DNA of 64,000 nucleotides from Grimontia celer (GTDB lineage Bacteria; Pseudomonadota; Gammaproteobacteria; Enterobacterales; Vibrionaceae), in the NCBI RefSeq assembly GCF_900055185.1, contig NZ_FIZX01000001.1, positions 1,364,001 through 1,428,000 of the forward strand, written 5' to 3'. Every line of letters starts with the position of its first letter. The first letter of the stretch is position 1. The position numbers were made by a program, and so were the translations under genes. Positions 1-8,541 of this stretch are shown here, one piece after another. Below the pieces are notes generated by a model. The model saw only the letters and a program-made list of their open reading frames with translations, was not told where the DNA came from and ran no database searches.

Positions 1-111
1 CCGAAACTCCGCTTAAGAATAGCGTCTAATGCACAATGCGCCGTTTCGGGATCTTTGCCCTACTCTTTCAACCTATTTCCCTGCCTGAAATCTGAAAAGC
101 TTATGGTTTTA

Positions 112-137
112 ATGTTTTTTTAAACTTTAAAAAACAT
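112..137. repeat. A/T-rich inverted repeat upstream of sensor kinase
   Basis: The arms ATGTTTTTT and AAAAAACAT are complementary around a short centre. The structure could be a weak bidirectional terminator or an A/T-rich operator of the kind bound by CitB/DcuR regulators. The sequence alone cannot decide between them. Confidence 0.35.
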
Positions 138-194
138 TTTGTTCATATTGTTCACTTGCGTGATAAGGGACAAAGAATCATCATTTCAAGTAGA

Positions 195-460
195 TATACC
201 CAAACAACCTGAAGATGCTCGCATTCAGAGGTCATCAATGCGTTCAATTCGAGGCAAATTTTACGAGGAATAGTCATTCTATTTCCGTGGAATTTAACGA
301 AGAAGTGGGCGCATTGAGGGCCTCCCTTCGGGCGAGTTGACTGACGCCGTGCTCTTTGTTGTTCCTTTTTGATGGAGGTGACTGCACCTACAAAGGAACG
401 CCGCGATCACAACGCCAGTCAATCTCGCTGAATCCTGCATCTTCAGGTTGTTTGGGTATA
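195..460. mobile_element. MITE-like element, family A, full copy (266 bp)
   Basis: The element is bounded by perfect 24-bp terminal inverted repeats at 195-218 and 437-460, starting TATACCCAAACAACCTGAAG. It has no transposase and no credible reading frame. The ends carry TA dinucleotides that could be a TA target duplication. Related partial copies lie at 39168-39297 and 9898-9944. It sits about 80 bp before the sensor kinase start and so may contribute promoter or transcript structure there. Non-autonomous transposable element is an inference from the architecture. Confidence 0.75.
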
Positions 461-539
461 CATAATAAGAACTATGTTTAATGCAGTTGCATCTGCATAA
501 TTTCGAACACGAGCCGTTACTGAGTTGTAAACATAAGGC

Positions 540-2165
540 GTGCATCCATTGATAGTTTCCCTTCGTTCCTTCAAGCTCAAAACCCGCATGATGCTGATCC
601 TCGGCATGATGGCGCTGCTACAAACCGGATTTATCGGTTTCTTTGCCTTAACCTATCTCACTCATTCTTTGGATGAACAAATAGGCCAACGCGCGCTGCA
701 TGTAGCCAAAACTATCGCTGGAATCCCGGAAGTGATTGAAGCCGTAGAAAGCCGCGACAGCGAACTGTTACAGCCTTTGACTCTGGATTTAGCTTCTATT
801 AACGATGCACGGTTTGTAGTGATTGGCGACAGAAACGGCATTCGCCTTGCGCACCCTTCATGGGAGCGCGTTGGCAAGCCAATGTATGATGATGATGGCG
901 ATTACAACGAGCCCGCATTGCTATACGGCAAGCCATACATTCAAAAAGCAGTGGGAAGTTTGGGCGCTTCCGTTCGTGGTAAAGCCCCCATCTTTGACAG
1001 AAACAACGAGAATGTAGTCGGGATTGTTTCTGTTGGCTTTATGCTCACTTCCGTAGAAGACATCATTAACCGATACCGCACCACCCTCTACATCGTTATT
1101 GTGCTCAGTTTCGGCTTGAGTGTTCTGACGGGTCTTTGGTTTGCCAACCATTTTAAAAAAGCCATTTTCGGTTTGGAGCCAGAGCAAATCGGTCGACTTT
1201 TCCAGGAAAGGAATGCAACACTAGAGTCAGTCAGGGAAGGAATTATTGCAGTTAACAGTGAAGGCAGGATCACCACCTTCAACCGTGCCGCCGTTGAAAC
1301 ACTGGGATTGGATGCCAATACCAAACTCACCGATCGTCCTATTGAAGATGTGTTACCAGACAGCCGCTTAATGGACGTACTCAAATCCGGTAAACCCCAT
1401 TTCGATAAAGAGATTTGGCTACAGGATAGAAACCTCATAGTGAACCGTCTTCCCCTGCTTCAAGACAATGAAATCACTGGCGTGGTGTCCAGTTTTAGGC
1501 GTAAAGACGAACTGGATGCAGTGAGCAAGCAGCTTACCCAAATCCAACAATATGCAGACACACTTCGCAGTCAATCTCACGAGTATTCAAATAAACTCCA
1601 TACGATCGCTGGGCTCATTCAAATCGGCGCTACCGATGAAGCATTGGCACTTATTGGACAGGAAACCCAAAGCCATCAAGCATTGATCCACTTAATGGTG
1701 GAAGCAGTGCCAGACCCAATTCTGGCCGGCTGCTTGTTAGGGAAATACAACCGCGCCAAAGAACTGGGGCTGCGCCTTGAGATTGACCCAGAGAGTTCAA
1801 TGAAAGAGATCCCAGATCATATACCCCGTGAAGAGTTGGTGAGTATCATCGGTAACTTGATCGACAATGCCCTAGAAGCCACGCTGAGCAACAAACGATT
1901 GGAAGTCAGACTCTCCATGACTGATCTCGGCAATGACCTCATATTCGAAATTGAGGACGAAGGACAAGGCATTCACGAAAAAGACCATTCGCGTATCTTC
2001 CTTAAAGGTGTCACCAGCAAGAAAGGCGAAGGTCACGGCTATGGTCTTCATTTGGTGCAAAAGCTTCTCCAAAAGCTTGGAGGCACAATTTTGCTCGAAC
2101 CTGGCGATACCATGGGCAGCCGTTTTACCGTGTATATCCCGAAATCCTTTGAAAATCAGAACTAA
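540..2165 (+). CDS. CitA/DcuS-family sensor histidine kinase
   Basis: The predicted product has 541 residues. A membrane helix lies near residues 15-38, then a periplasmic PAS-like sensor domain (about 40-175), a second helix (about 180-203), a cytoplasmic PAS domain (about 215-320) and a transmitter. The phospho-acceptor is His347 in SHEYSNKLHTIAG, typical of the CitA/DcuS class, followed by an ATPase domain with N box NLIDNALEA and G boxes EDEGQGI and GHGYGLHL. This family senses C4-dicarboxylates, citrate or related carboxylates through the periplasmic domain. The start is a GTG preceded by AAGG. The response regulator gene follows after 38 bp. No carboxylate transporter is adjacent, so the ligand and target are open. 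Confidence 0.9.
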   Translation: MHPLIVSLRSFKLKTRMMLILGMMALLQTGFIGFFALTYLTHSLDEQIGQRALHVAKTIAGIPEVIEAVESRDSELLQPLTLDLASINDARFVVIGDRNGIRLAHPSWERVGKPMYDDDGDYNEPALLYGKPYIQKAVGSLGASVRGKAPIFDRNNENVVGIVSVGFMLTSVEDIINRYRTTLYIVIVLSFGLSVLTGLWFANHFKKAIFGLEPEQIGRLFQERNATLESVREGIIAVNSEGRITTFNRAAVETLGLDANTKLTDRPIEDVLPDSRLMDVLKSGKPHFDKEIWLQDRNLIVNRLPLLQDNEITGVVSSFRRKDELDAVSKQLTQIQQYADTLRSQSHEYSNKLHTIAGLIQIGATDEALALIGQETQSHQALIHLMVEAVPDPILAGCLLGKYNRAKELGLRLEIDPESSMKEIPDHIPREELVSIIGNLIDNALEATLSNKRLEVRLSMTDLGNDLIFEIEDEGQGIHEKDHSRIFLKGVTSKKGEGHGYGLHLVQKLLQKLGGTILLEPGDTMGSRFTVYIPKSFENQN

Positions 2166-2203
2166 ACTATAAAAAGAGACTAAGCAAGGAGTCAGCAGTA
2201 CCT

Positions 2204-2911
2204 ATGGCACAAAACATCCGCGTCGTTATCGCAGAAGATGACGTTCAAATCGCAGAGATTCAAAAACGCTTTCTTGAACGTATCGAGGGCGTCGAACTTG
2301 TCGGCATCGCGCATACGCTTGAAGATGCGGAAGACTTGGTGGATGTATTCAAACCCGAACTCTTGCTTCTCGATAACCATTTCCCTAATGGAACAGGCCT
2401 GGAACTTCTCCGTAAATTACGCGCAAACAATAGCGAAACTGATGTGATTCTTATCACCGCCGCTAAAGAAGTAGATACATTGCGTGAAGCCTTACGCAGC
2501 GGCGTGTTCCACTACATACTAAAACCCTTGGTATTTGAACGCCTGCAGGATGCCATTCACCAATATGCCGCACATTTGGAAAAGCTCCATGCAATGGAAG
2601 ATCTGGTACAAACGGACGTGGATACCCTATTGCCACAACGTGCAGTCGCCAGCACTTCAGTACCGCAAGAAACTACCACCATCAATCAACGTCTACCAAA
2701 AGGTATCGATGGCATTACGCTAGATAAAATCCGCACTGTATTTTCTGATTCGGAAGAATCTCTCAATGCAGAAGAAGTCGGCGCGATGATCGGCGCCAGC
2801 CGGACCACAGCGAGACGCTATCTTGAATACATGGTAAGCACTCAAGAGCTTGAGGCACAGGTTAACTACGGCAGCGTCGGCCGACCTGAGCGCAGATACA
2901 TTTCCGCATAA
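2204..2911 (+). CDS. CitB/DcuR-family response regulator
   Basis: The product has 235 residues. The N-terminal receiver has acidic residues Glu11, Asp12 and Asp13 and phospho-acceptor Asp57 in LLLLDNHFPNGTGLELL. The switch region is ITAAKE and Lys is in YILKPL. The C-terminal part (about 165-235) holds a helix-turn-helix, GASRTTARRYLEYM, as in DcuR, CitB and DctR. It is the cognate partner of the upstream kinase, since the two genes form one operon. An AGGAG ribosome site precedes the ATG. Targets are unknown; autoregulation and control of a distant dicarboxylate gene are the family norm. Confidence 0.92.
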   Translation: MAQNIRVVIAEDDVQIAEIQKRFLERIEGVELVGIAHTLEDAEDLVDVFKPELLLLDNHFPNGTGLELLRKLRANNSETDVILITAAKEVDTLREALRSGVFHYILKPLVFERLQDAIHQYAAHLEKLHAMEDLVQTDVDTLLPQRAVASTSVPQETTTINQRLPKGIDGITLDKIRTVFSDSEESLNAEEVGAMIGASRTTARRYLEYMVSTQELEAQVNYGSVGRPERRYISA

Positions 2912-3095
2912 CCCTATTGCAGACTAAGAGAACAGTCACGCGGCTGTGATCCGAATTGAATAAATGGAAGTGAACATATTCAGTTATAGTGCATTAAGGC
3001 GTTATTTGTCGCGTTCCATCGAATGAACGCTTAGTCTTGATTGTCAGCGCTTTTCGTCGGTTTCCAGGCCCTTCTTCAACGTGGAGTTAGAAAAC

Positions 3096-3992
3096 ATGAG
3101 CCACCCCCCTACCTCAGTGACAACGTCACTTCCTGAGAATTTTCGTCATCACGACTTTCTGACTTTCCATAGAAGAGACAAAACTGAGCTTGCCGAAAGA
3201 GTCGAAGGCAATGAAGTGATAAAAGGCATCATCTTAGAAGGCGTTCCTACCCTACTTCATCTTTCTCTCTCTGAAGATTCAGCCAGACTGGATATTCAAT
3301 CGGACGCCGAAAAGTGCCTAATGACAGAGGACGAGCTAAGTCGACTTCTTCAACATATGCTCGGACTAAAGCAAGCCACTGAAGATTTTGAATCAGAATA
3401 CAGAGCTCACTGTGATATTTCCCGCCTGTTGAATCACTCGTCAGGTCTCAGAATTCCTCAAACCGTCACACCCTTCGAAGCCATTACATGGGCAATCACG
3501 GGGCAGCTCATCAGCGTTGAAGCCGCAGTTTCCATTCGACGCAGACTGATTCAGGCAACCGGAAAACAGCACAGCAGCGGCATGTGGTGTTTACCCGACG
3601 AGACGATTCTCGCTGGAACAGCCATTGAAACCTACCGAAGCTGTGGGTACTCCAACAGTAAGGCCGCAACCATTCAGCGCATCGCCAAAGCGCTAATTAA
3701 TGGTTCATTATCTCTTTCATTGAAGGAACAACCTGAGCTCATTGGTAGAGAGCTTCTTGCTGTAAAAGGTGTGGGGCCTTGGACAGTAAGCTACACCTTA
3801 CTTCGGGGATTCGGTTGGCTGGACGGTTCACTTCATGGAGACGTCGCTGTACGCAGAAGTCTGCAGCAACTATTAGGTTTGGATGAAAAGCCCACCGAGA
3901 AAGAAACACAGCAGTGGCTTGCCGCATTTTCACCTTATCGCGCTTTGGTGGCAGCGCATTTATGGGCGATGGATTCAGCCAAGAGTTACTAA
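3096..3992 (+). CDS. AlkA-type DNA-3-methyladenine glycosylase II
   Basis: The product has 298 residues. It belongs to the helix-hairpin-helix base-excision glycosylases that remove alkylated purines. The HhH motif is LLAVKGVGPWTVSY, and the downstream LHGDVAVRRSL carries the probable catalytic aspartate in the place of AlkA Asp238. The N-terminal 100 residues resemble the AlkA N-terminal domain only in length and position. There is no Ada methyltransferase domain. The ATG at 3096 is chosen over an in-frame GTG at 3081 because GGAG lies 9 bases before it. It is probably monocistronic. Confidence 0.88.
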   Translation: MSHPPTSVTTSLPENFRHHDFLTFHRRDKTELAERVEGNEVIKGIILEGVPTLLHLSLSEDSARLDIQSDAEKCLMTEDELSRLLQHMLGLKQATEDFESEYRAHCDISRLLNHSSGLRIPQTVTPFEAITWAITGQLISVEAAVSIRRRLIQATGKQHSSGMWCLPDETILAGTAIETYRSCGYSNSKAATIQRIAKALINGSLSLSLKEQPELIGRELLAVKGVGPWTVSYTLLRGFGWLDGSLHGDVAVRRSLQQLLGLDEKPTEKETQQWLAAFSPYRALVAAHLWAMDSAKSY

Positions 3993-4120
3993 GTCGCTCA
4001 CTTCTCTACCAATTTGATGCAATAGCAGGCACTTGAACGTCTTGACGTGCCACAGTTGCGGAACCCTCATGATCATTGCGGTATGCTCCCCGCCCTCGTA
4101 CCGTGATCAATGACACATTT

Positions 4121-5140
4121 ATGCATTACAAAAACATGTTGGGGTATCGCTACCCTAAAGGGCCTTTCGCCATGTTCAGCGTGTATACCTTTACTGGTGC
4201 CGCCGTGGTGACTTCTACGGTCTTTTCGCTGCTGCTATTCCTCTCCATTGATGACAACACCATGATGAAAGTGTTGTTTGGTACTTTGGCTATCATTTTT
4301 GAAGCCGGTAAGTTCTACGCTTGGTATGAGTTTGGTGAGCGCCGTGCACACAAAAACTACACAGGCGCAATGACAGCACTGGTCTTCTATCTTGTGCTTG
4401 CGGCTATCTCTATCGGCGGCAGTATTGGCGGCATCAACAGCGCCACCAACAAAGCACAGGGTGTTATCTCGATTCAGGAAGCTAAAGTTGCTGCTTATGA
4501 CAGACAAATCGCCGCCATCGAAAAACAAATTGAGCTCAATAACCTCGCCGCAGAGAAGTACATCGAAATGGAACGCATCGCAACCGGCGTGACGCGAATC
4601 CAACAGCAAAACAACAAGCTTCGCGAAGAACAAATCAAGCTGGCAACTGAACGCGACTCACTACCCCCTGTCACGCAAGGCTCCGCCATTGGGTTAATCG
4701 ATAGCCTGGCAGATGCATTTAGTGTTTCACAGCAGGCCGCACAATTTGGTCTTGTAGTTTTCCTTTCTATTCTGCTTGATCTGTTTGCCGCTTTCTTTGT
4801 TGGCGTGATTGGCGAAGAACTGCGCTTCCGCCGCTTTTACCAGCATCATGCGGAAATTGATATTACGCCGGACGAAGTCAGCAAGCCGATTGGCTACCTG
4901 GAGCATAAGCCGGACTTAGGTGAACCACTCACTTCAACGACTGGAGCAGTTGAAGAGGAACTATCTCTTGAAGATAAAGTGAAAAAGGCAGTTCAAGACG
5001 GTGTGATAACTTGCTCTAAGAAGGCCGTTGGCAAACACTTCCTGCTATCAAATGATGATGTGGATTCTCTGTTTGAAGCAATGATGCAAGGTGGCCTCGT
5101 TGCCAAGAAAGCGAACAACCATTACTACTTGGTAGCATGA
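4121..5140 (+). CDS. Unrecognised membrane protein with coiled coil and possible winged-helix tail
   Basis: I do not recognise the family. The 339-residue product has hydrophobic segments near residues 18-42, 47-67 and 83-103. A long charged coiled coil follows (about 110-185, rich in I/L heptads with QQQNNKLREEQIKL), then another membrane segment (about 205-232). The soluble tail ends in a compact alpha/beta region (about 280-339) compatible with a winged helix. The start is uncertain: TTG 4076, GTG 4103 and ATG 4121 are all in frame and none has a clear ribosome site. It converges with the lipoprotein gene on the other strand, and a strong terminator separates them. Confidence 0.7.
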   Translation: MHYKNMLGYRYPKGPFAMFSVYTFTGAAVVTSTVFSLLLFLSIDDNTMMKVLFGTLAIIFEAGKFYAWYEFGERRAHKNYTGAMTALVFYLVLAAISIGGSIGGINSATNKAQGVISIQEAKVAAYDRQIAAIEKQIELNNLAAEKYIEMERIATGVTRIQQQNNKLREEQIKLATERDSLPPVTQGSAIGLIDSLADAFSVSQQAAQFGLVVFLSILLDLFAAFFVGVIGEELRFRRFYQHHAEIDITPDEVSKPIGYLEHKPDLGEPLTSTTGAVEEELSLEDKVKKAVQDGVITCSKKAVGKHFLLSNDDVDSLFEAMMQGGLVAKKANNHYYLVA

Positions 5141-5155
5141 GCCAGTACAAAATTA

Positions 5156-5185
5156 AAAAGAGCGCGTTAAGCGCTCTTTTCTTTT
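5156..5185. terminator. Bidirectional intrinsic terminator
   Basis: A 10-bp stem AAAAGAGCGC/GCGCTCTTTT with a 5-base loop is followed by a T-rich run. It lies between two convergent genes and can serve both. Confidence 0.9.
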
Positions 5186-5202
5186 AGACGATTGTTTAAT
5201 GA

Positions 5203-6450
5203 CTAAAGTCCGCCAAGGGACTCGGCACCGACTTTAGCCGCACTGTTATCTTCCTTTGGCTTGATGGTATCTATCACCATCTTGAGATCATCAATCAACC
5301 CTTCGTTCTTGCTGTTTTGCGCTTCCAATGTGGTGACCTGAGCGGTCAGTGATTCTTTCTCTTGTTGCGATACCGACAAATCCGATTGAACTTTGTCTAA
5401 CTCACTCATTAACTTGGCAAGCTGAGGATCTACATCTGGTTTCTCCGTTAACGCAGTACTACGCATCTGGGCTCTTTCCTCCAGCACCAAGGCTTGTTGC
5501 TGCATAGTTTGATTACGAAGATCTAACCCATCCATAGCTTGAGCTATGGCGTGGAGTCGGTTTTCCAGTTCAAGAATTAGTGGCTCAAATTTCCCGTCAT
5601 CAACGTTTCGGAAGCGCTTTACCTCCTGACCAATATGTTTCACATGGTCAATTTCGAACTGCACGGCAGCCAATTCGATATTTATTGATTCTATGTCCCG
5701 CGGGTTTGCATTTACCGCCGCAACCGCTTGTTCAAGTGAAGCCTCAGATTTAGTAAAGCTGATAGGTGCCACTGACTTGAATCCTTCCCTGCGAAGTAAA
5801 GTGATTTGGTCTTTGAGTGGCGCAACATGGGTTTTCAACACCACTGCTATCTCAAGCTTTTTTGCATTCTCCAGAAATACAGCCTGTTTTACCTGAGCAT
5901 CGTCGATATCGTTGTCTGCCACATAAGCAAACAGTTTTCTGTAATCAGAAGACAAACGCTTATAACGGGAAGCATACAGCTCATCGGCTCCGATTTCGTT
6001 GAGATAAGCCATTTCGACCATGGCCTCAGCCAATAATGAATCTGCCGTTGCCTTGAGTGTTTGCAACTCCTCATAGAGCTCTGCAACTTTAGTCAGGCGC
6101 TTATCAAACGTCTCGGCATATGTTCCATCAGAAAACATAGAGTAGTCTTTCGTCGCTTTTTCTGGATTTGATGCAAAGTCTTCGTAAACATCGACGGCTT
6201 CATCCCATGCATCAAACAAATCATCGACCAGATCATCATCGTAGATGCGCTGCGATTTACTCTCATCCATCTTTGCCAACCAGTCTTCATAGCTAGCTTT
6301 GGATGCTTCGAAGATCTCTAATGTGTTCTGGTTTTCTTGAGCTGGTACATTGGTCTCAGAGGCGACTTGTCTTGGTTCACTGGTTGATTGACAGGCGCTG
6401 AGTAAAGATGCAAAGGCGACGGCACAAAAGACCGCATTAAGCTTGTTCAT
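5203..6450 (-). CDS. Coiled-coil lipoprotein of unknown function
   Basis: The 415-residue product begins with a lipoprotein signal peptide ending in LLSAC, so Cys20 should be lipidated. The mature part is acidic and mostly helical. A long predicted coiled coil near the C-terminus (about 330-395, SELDKVQSDLSVSQQEKESL and following) is followed by a glycine-rich end. No enzymatic motif is visible. The residue after the lipid Cys is Gln, which favours outer-membrane sorting. Two CRP-like palindromes lie 95-172 bp upstream of the start, so catabolite control is plausible. Confidence 0.8.
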   Translation of the reverse strand: MNKLNAVFCAVAFASLLSACQSTSEPRQVASETNVPAQENQNTLEIFEASKASYEDWLAKMDESKSQRIYDDDLVDDLFDAWDEAVDVYEDFASNPEKATKDYSMFSDGTYAETFDKRLTKVAELYEELQTLKATADSLLAEAMVEMAYLNEIGADELYASRYKRLSSDYRKLFAYVADNDIDDAQVKQAVFLENAKKLEIAVVLKTHVAPLKDQITLLRREGFKSVAPISFTKSEASLEQAVAAVNANPRDIESINIELAAVQFEIDHVKHIGQEVKRFRNVDDGKFEPLILELENRLHAIAQAMDGLDLRNQTMQQQALVLEERAQMRSTALTEKPDVDPQLAKLMSELDKVQSDLSVSQQEKESLTAQVTTLEAQNSKNEGLIDDLKMVIDTIKPKEDNSAAKVGAESLGGL

Positions 6451-6544
6451 CGGCTAATCCCCTAGGTCACTGAATCCGATCTGACGAATACTCAGATCAT
6501 CATTGTTTTATTTTTCTGAAAGTTAGCTGCCACTTTTAGCTTTG

Positions 6545-6560
6545 AGTGATCTCGGTCACT
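6545..6560. promoter_or_regulatory. CRP-like operator 1
   Basis: AGTGATCTCGGTCACT has the GTGA-N6-TCAC core and symmetric flanks of the CRP consensus. It lies 95-110 bp before the lipoprotein start, a normal activator position if transcription begins near 6510. Confidence 0.55.
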
Positions 6561-6606
6561 TCCCCTTAAAGTTAGACTAGCGGTTGAGGAGAGGATGTCA
6601 GATTTA

Positions 6607-6622
6607 CGTGATCTAAATCACG
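6607..6622. promoter_or_regulatory. CRP-like operator 2
   Basis: CGTGATCTAAATCACG matches the CRP core GTGA-N6-TCAC with a symmetric CG flank. It is centred 62 bp from operator 1, close to six helical turns, so the two sites face the same side of the DNA. Confidence 0.6.
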
Positions 6623-7074
6623 CTAAAATTTGTAAGTTTTACACGACGAGATCCCGTATTTTGAAAAAGATAACGTTGCTTTAAAAGAAGCAAAGCTAGG
6701 TTCACATTTAATTAATAACCTCTAAATTAAAATCCTTAATTAAATAGTATTAGAGAGATAATATATTCGAATAAATTGTTCTTCTTTGGTTAATGAAATT
6801 AGCTTAAATATAAATTTTATTGTGAATTTCGACTCTTATTCATCCAATAACTGTTGAACTTATATCTTATAATTATTGGCAATATAGATCTCGTTTATAT
6901 GCTCAAGCGTTTAGCTATATGATTCGCCAAAACCACGCTTACTTGCAGAAACAGGTATTGTCGGGGAGAATCTTCACGCCTGAATGATCCCACCCCAGTT
7001 GTTAATAATATTTATCTTTTTATTTTGTTATTTGTTTCAATTTGGCCCGTTAATTATTCAAGGATTATTATAAA

Positions 7075-8475
7075 ATGACAATTAGCGTTATATTTAATCT
7101 CGCGATATTCATCGCGCTTATTTATTTCCTTTATCGACTCCAAGCCAAATATGTTCCTTTTACTAAACGTGTTTTTGCTGGCTTGGGTTTAGGTGTTGTG
7201 TTTGGTGGATTGCTGCAACTGTTTTACGGTGCGGGATCAGACATCATTGCCACCAGCATCGACTACTTCGACATCGTCGGCAAAGGCTATGTAAAGTTGC
7301 TGCAGATGATCATCATCCCTCTGGTGATGGTGTCTATCATCTCAGCGATTCTTAAGCTGAACGGCGGCACCTCAGTGGGCAAAATCAGTGCGATGAGCAT
7401 TGGCGTGTTGGTAATTACCACTATGATTGCAGCACTGGTTGGTATTGCATGGTCGCTGCTGTTCGGTTTGAGTGCTGAAGGCCTGACAGCGGGTGCAGCT
7501 GAAGTAGCCCGTGGTCAGTCATTAGAAGCAAATCTGGGCCGGGTGGAAAGCCTCTCTTTCGCCAACATGATTCTGGAATTCATCCCTGCCAACCCATTTC
7601 TAGACATGACGGGTTCACGCAAAACATCGACCATCGCTGTTGTCATCTTCTCAATCTTTATTGGCCTTGCCGCAACAGGCATTTCCGCCAAGAAGCCTGA
7701 AATCTACGCGTCATTTGAACACTTCATCACTGTGGCACAAGCCATTGTCATGCGCATAGTGACCATGGTGCTGCGTCTGACGCCTTACGGTGTTTTGGCG
7801 CTGATGACCAAAGTCATTTCGGGTTCAAACTACGCCGACATCGTTAATCTGGCTAACTTCGTCTTTGCTTCATACGGTGCTCTCATCACCATGTTCATTA
7901 TCCATCTGATGATCATTGCACTGGTTGGTTTGAATCCTATTCGCCACCTGAAGAAAGTCATCCCAGTACTGACCTTTGCATTTACATCCCGTTCAAGCGC
8001 AGCAACCATTCCTTTGAATGTGCAAACACAGGAACAGGCGCTTGGCGTACCAAGTGGCATCGCCAACTTTGCAGCATCATTTGGTGCGACGATTGGCCAG
8101 AACGGCTGCGCAGGTATCTACCCTGCCATGCTGGCCGTAATGATTGCGCCGACACTGGGTATTAATCCACTGGATATCGGCTTCCTGGTTCCACTGATTG
8201 CCATCATTACTATCAGCTCCTTTGGTGTTGCAGGTATTGGTGGTGGCGCAACGTTCGCTGCCTTGATCGTACTGTCTGCAATGGATTTCCCGGTTGCGTT
8301 GGCTGGCCTTTTGATTTCTATCGAACCACTGATCGACATGGGGCGTACCGCGCTGAATGTTTCTGGCTCTATCACAGCAGGTTCAGTCACCAGTAAGTTG
8401 ATGGGTCAGACTGATATGACTGTTTTCAACGACGACAAACCGCTTAATCTTGATGGCGAAGACGCCACGGTATAA
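7075..8475 (+). CDS. tcyP: TcyP/YdjN-type L-cystine symporter (DAACS family)
   Basis: The 466-residue product is a polytopic inner-membrane protein of the dicarboxylate/amino acid:cation symporter family. Several stretches match the TcyP/YdjN branch, for example FDIVGKGYVKLLQMIIIPLV and LFGLSAEGLTAGAAE. The substrate-loop serines (TSRSSAATIPLN) and the GATIGQNGCAGIYPAM region are present. It probably imports L-cystine with sodium or protons. An AAGGA site precedes the ATG. The next gene, a CoA-disulfide-reductase-like flavoprotein, starts 66 bp after its stop, past a terminator-like hairpin. A different substrate within DAACS cannot be excluded. Confidence 0.85.
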   Translation: MTISVIFNLAIFIALIYFLYRLQAKYVPFTKRVFAGLGLGVVFGGLLQLFYGAGSDIIATSIDYFDIVGKGYVKLLQMIIIPLVMVSIISAILKLNGGTSVGKISAMSIGVLVITTMIAALVGIAWSLLFGLSAEGLTAGAAEVARGQSLEANLGRVESLSFANMILEFIPANPFLDMTGSRKTSTIAVVIFSIFIGLAATGISAKKPEIYASFEHFITVAQAIVMRIVTMVLRLTPYGVLALMTKVISGSNYADIVNLANFVFASYGALITMFIIHLMIIALVGLNPIRHLKKVIPVLTFAFTSRSSAATIPLNVQTQEQALGVPSGIANFAASFGATIGQNGCAGIYPAMLAVMIAPTLGINPLDIGFLVPLIAIITISSFGVAGIGGGATFAALIVLSAMDFPVALAGLLISIEPLIDMGRTALNVSGSITAGSVTSKLMGQTDMTVFNDDKPLNLDGEDATV

Positions 8476-8495
8476 GCACTCATCTAATTGCAATC

Positions 8496-8516
8496 GGGGG
8501 CATCACGCCCCCTTTT
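8496..8516 (+). terminator. Terminator-like hairpin between symporter and reductase genes
   Basis: The stem GGGGGC/GCCCCC with loop ATCAC is followed by TTTTCC. The downstream gene starts only about 25 bp later and has no clear promoter of its own, so this probably attenuates rather than fully stops transcription. Confidence 0.65.
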
Positions 8517-8541
8517 CCTGTTCTACTTAAAGGTTCAAACC

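Larger units (their letters stand above)
1..539. other. Intergenic left edge, no gene supported
   Basis: No convincing coding sequence is present. A 7-bp complementary pair (CCGAAAC near base 2 and GTTTCGG near base 44) could be the remains of a terminator of a gene lying left of the window. An A/T-rich inverted repeat sits at 112-137 and an inverted-repeat element at 195-460. The promoter of the histidine kinase gene must lie inside or just right of that element. Confidence 0.6.
6451..7074. other. Divergent regulatory region, A/T-rich
   Basis: This 624-bp gap separates the lipoprotein gene (left, minus strand) and the cystine symporter gene (right, plus strand). It holds two CRP-like palindromes near the lipoprotein side. 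A very A/T-rich stretch follows (about 6690-6900). A G/C-rich patch at about 6958-7000 (GGGGAGAATCTTCAC to CCACCCC) could fold as a leader hairpin. No coding sequence is supported. Confidence 0.6.

Noticed and set aside
294-545. Open frame on the minus strand across the family A element
   Set aside because: It lies inside the repeat element, has no ribosome site and a composition unlike neighbouring genes.
8488-8541. Longer N-terminus of the CoA-disulfide-reductase-like protein
   Set aside because: The extra residues overlap a terminator hairpin. The ATG at 8542 has a proper ribosome site and begins directly with the FAD-binding motif.
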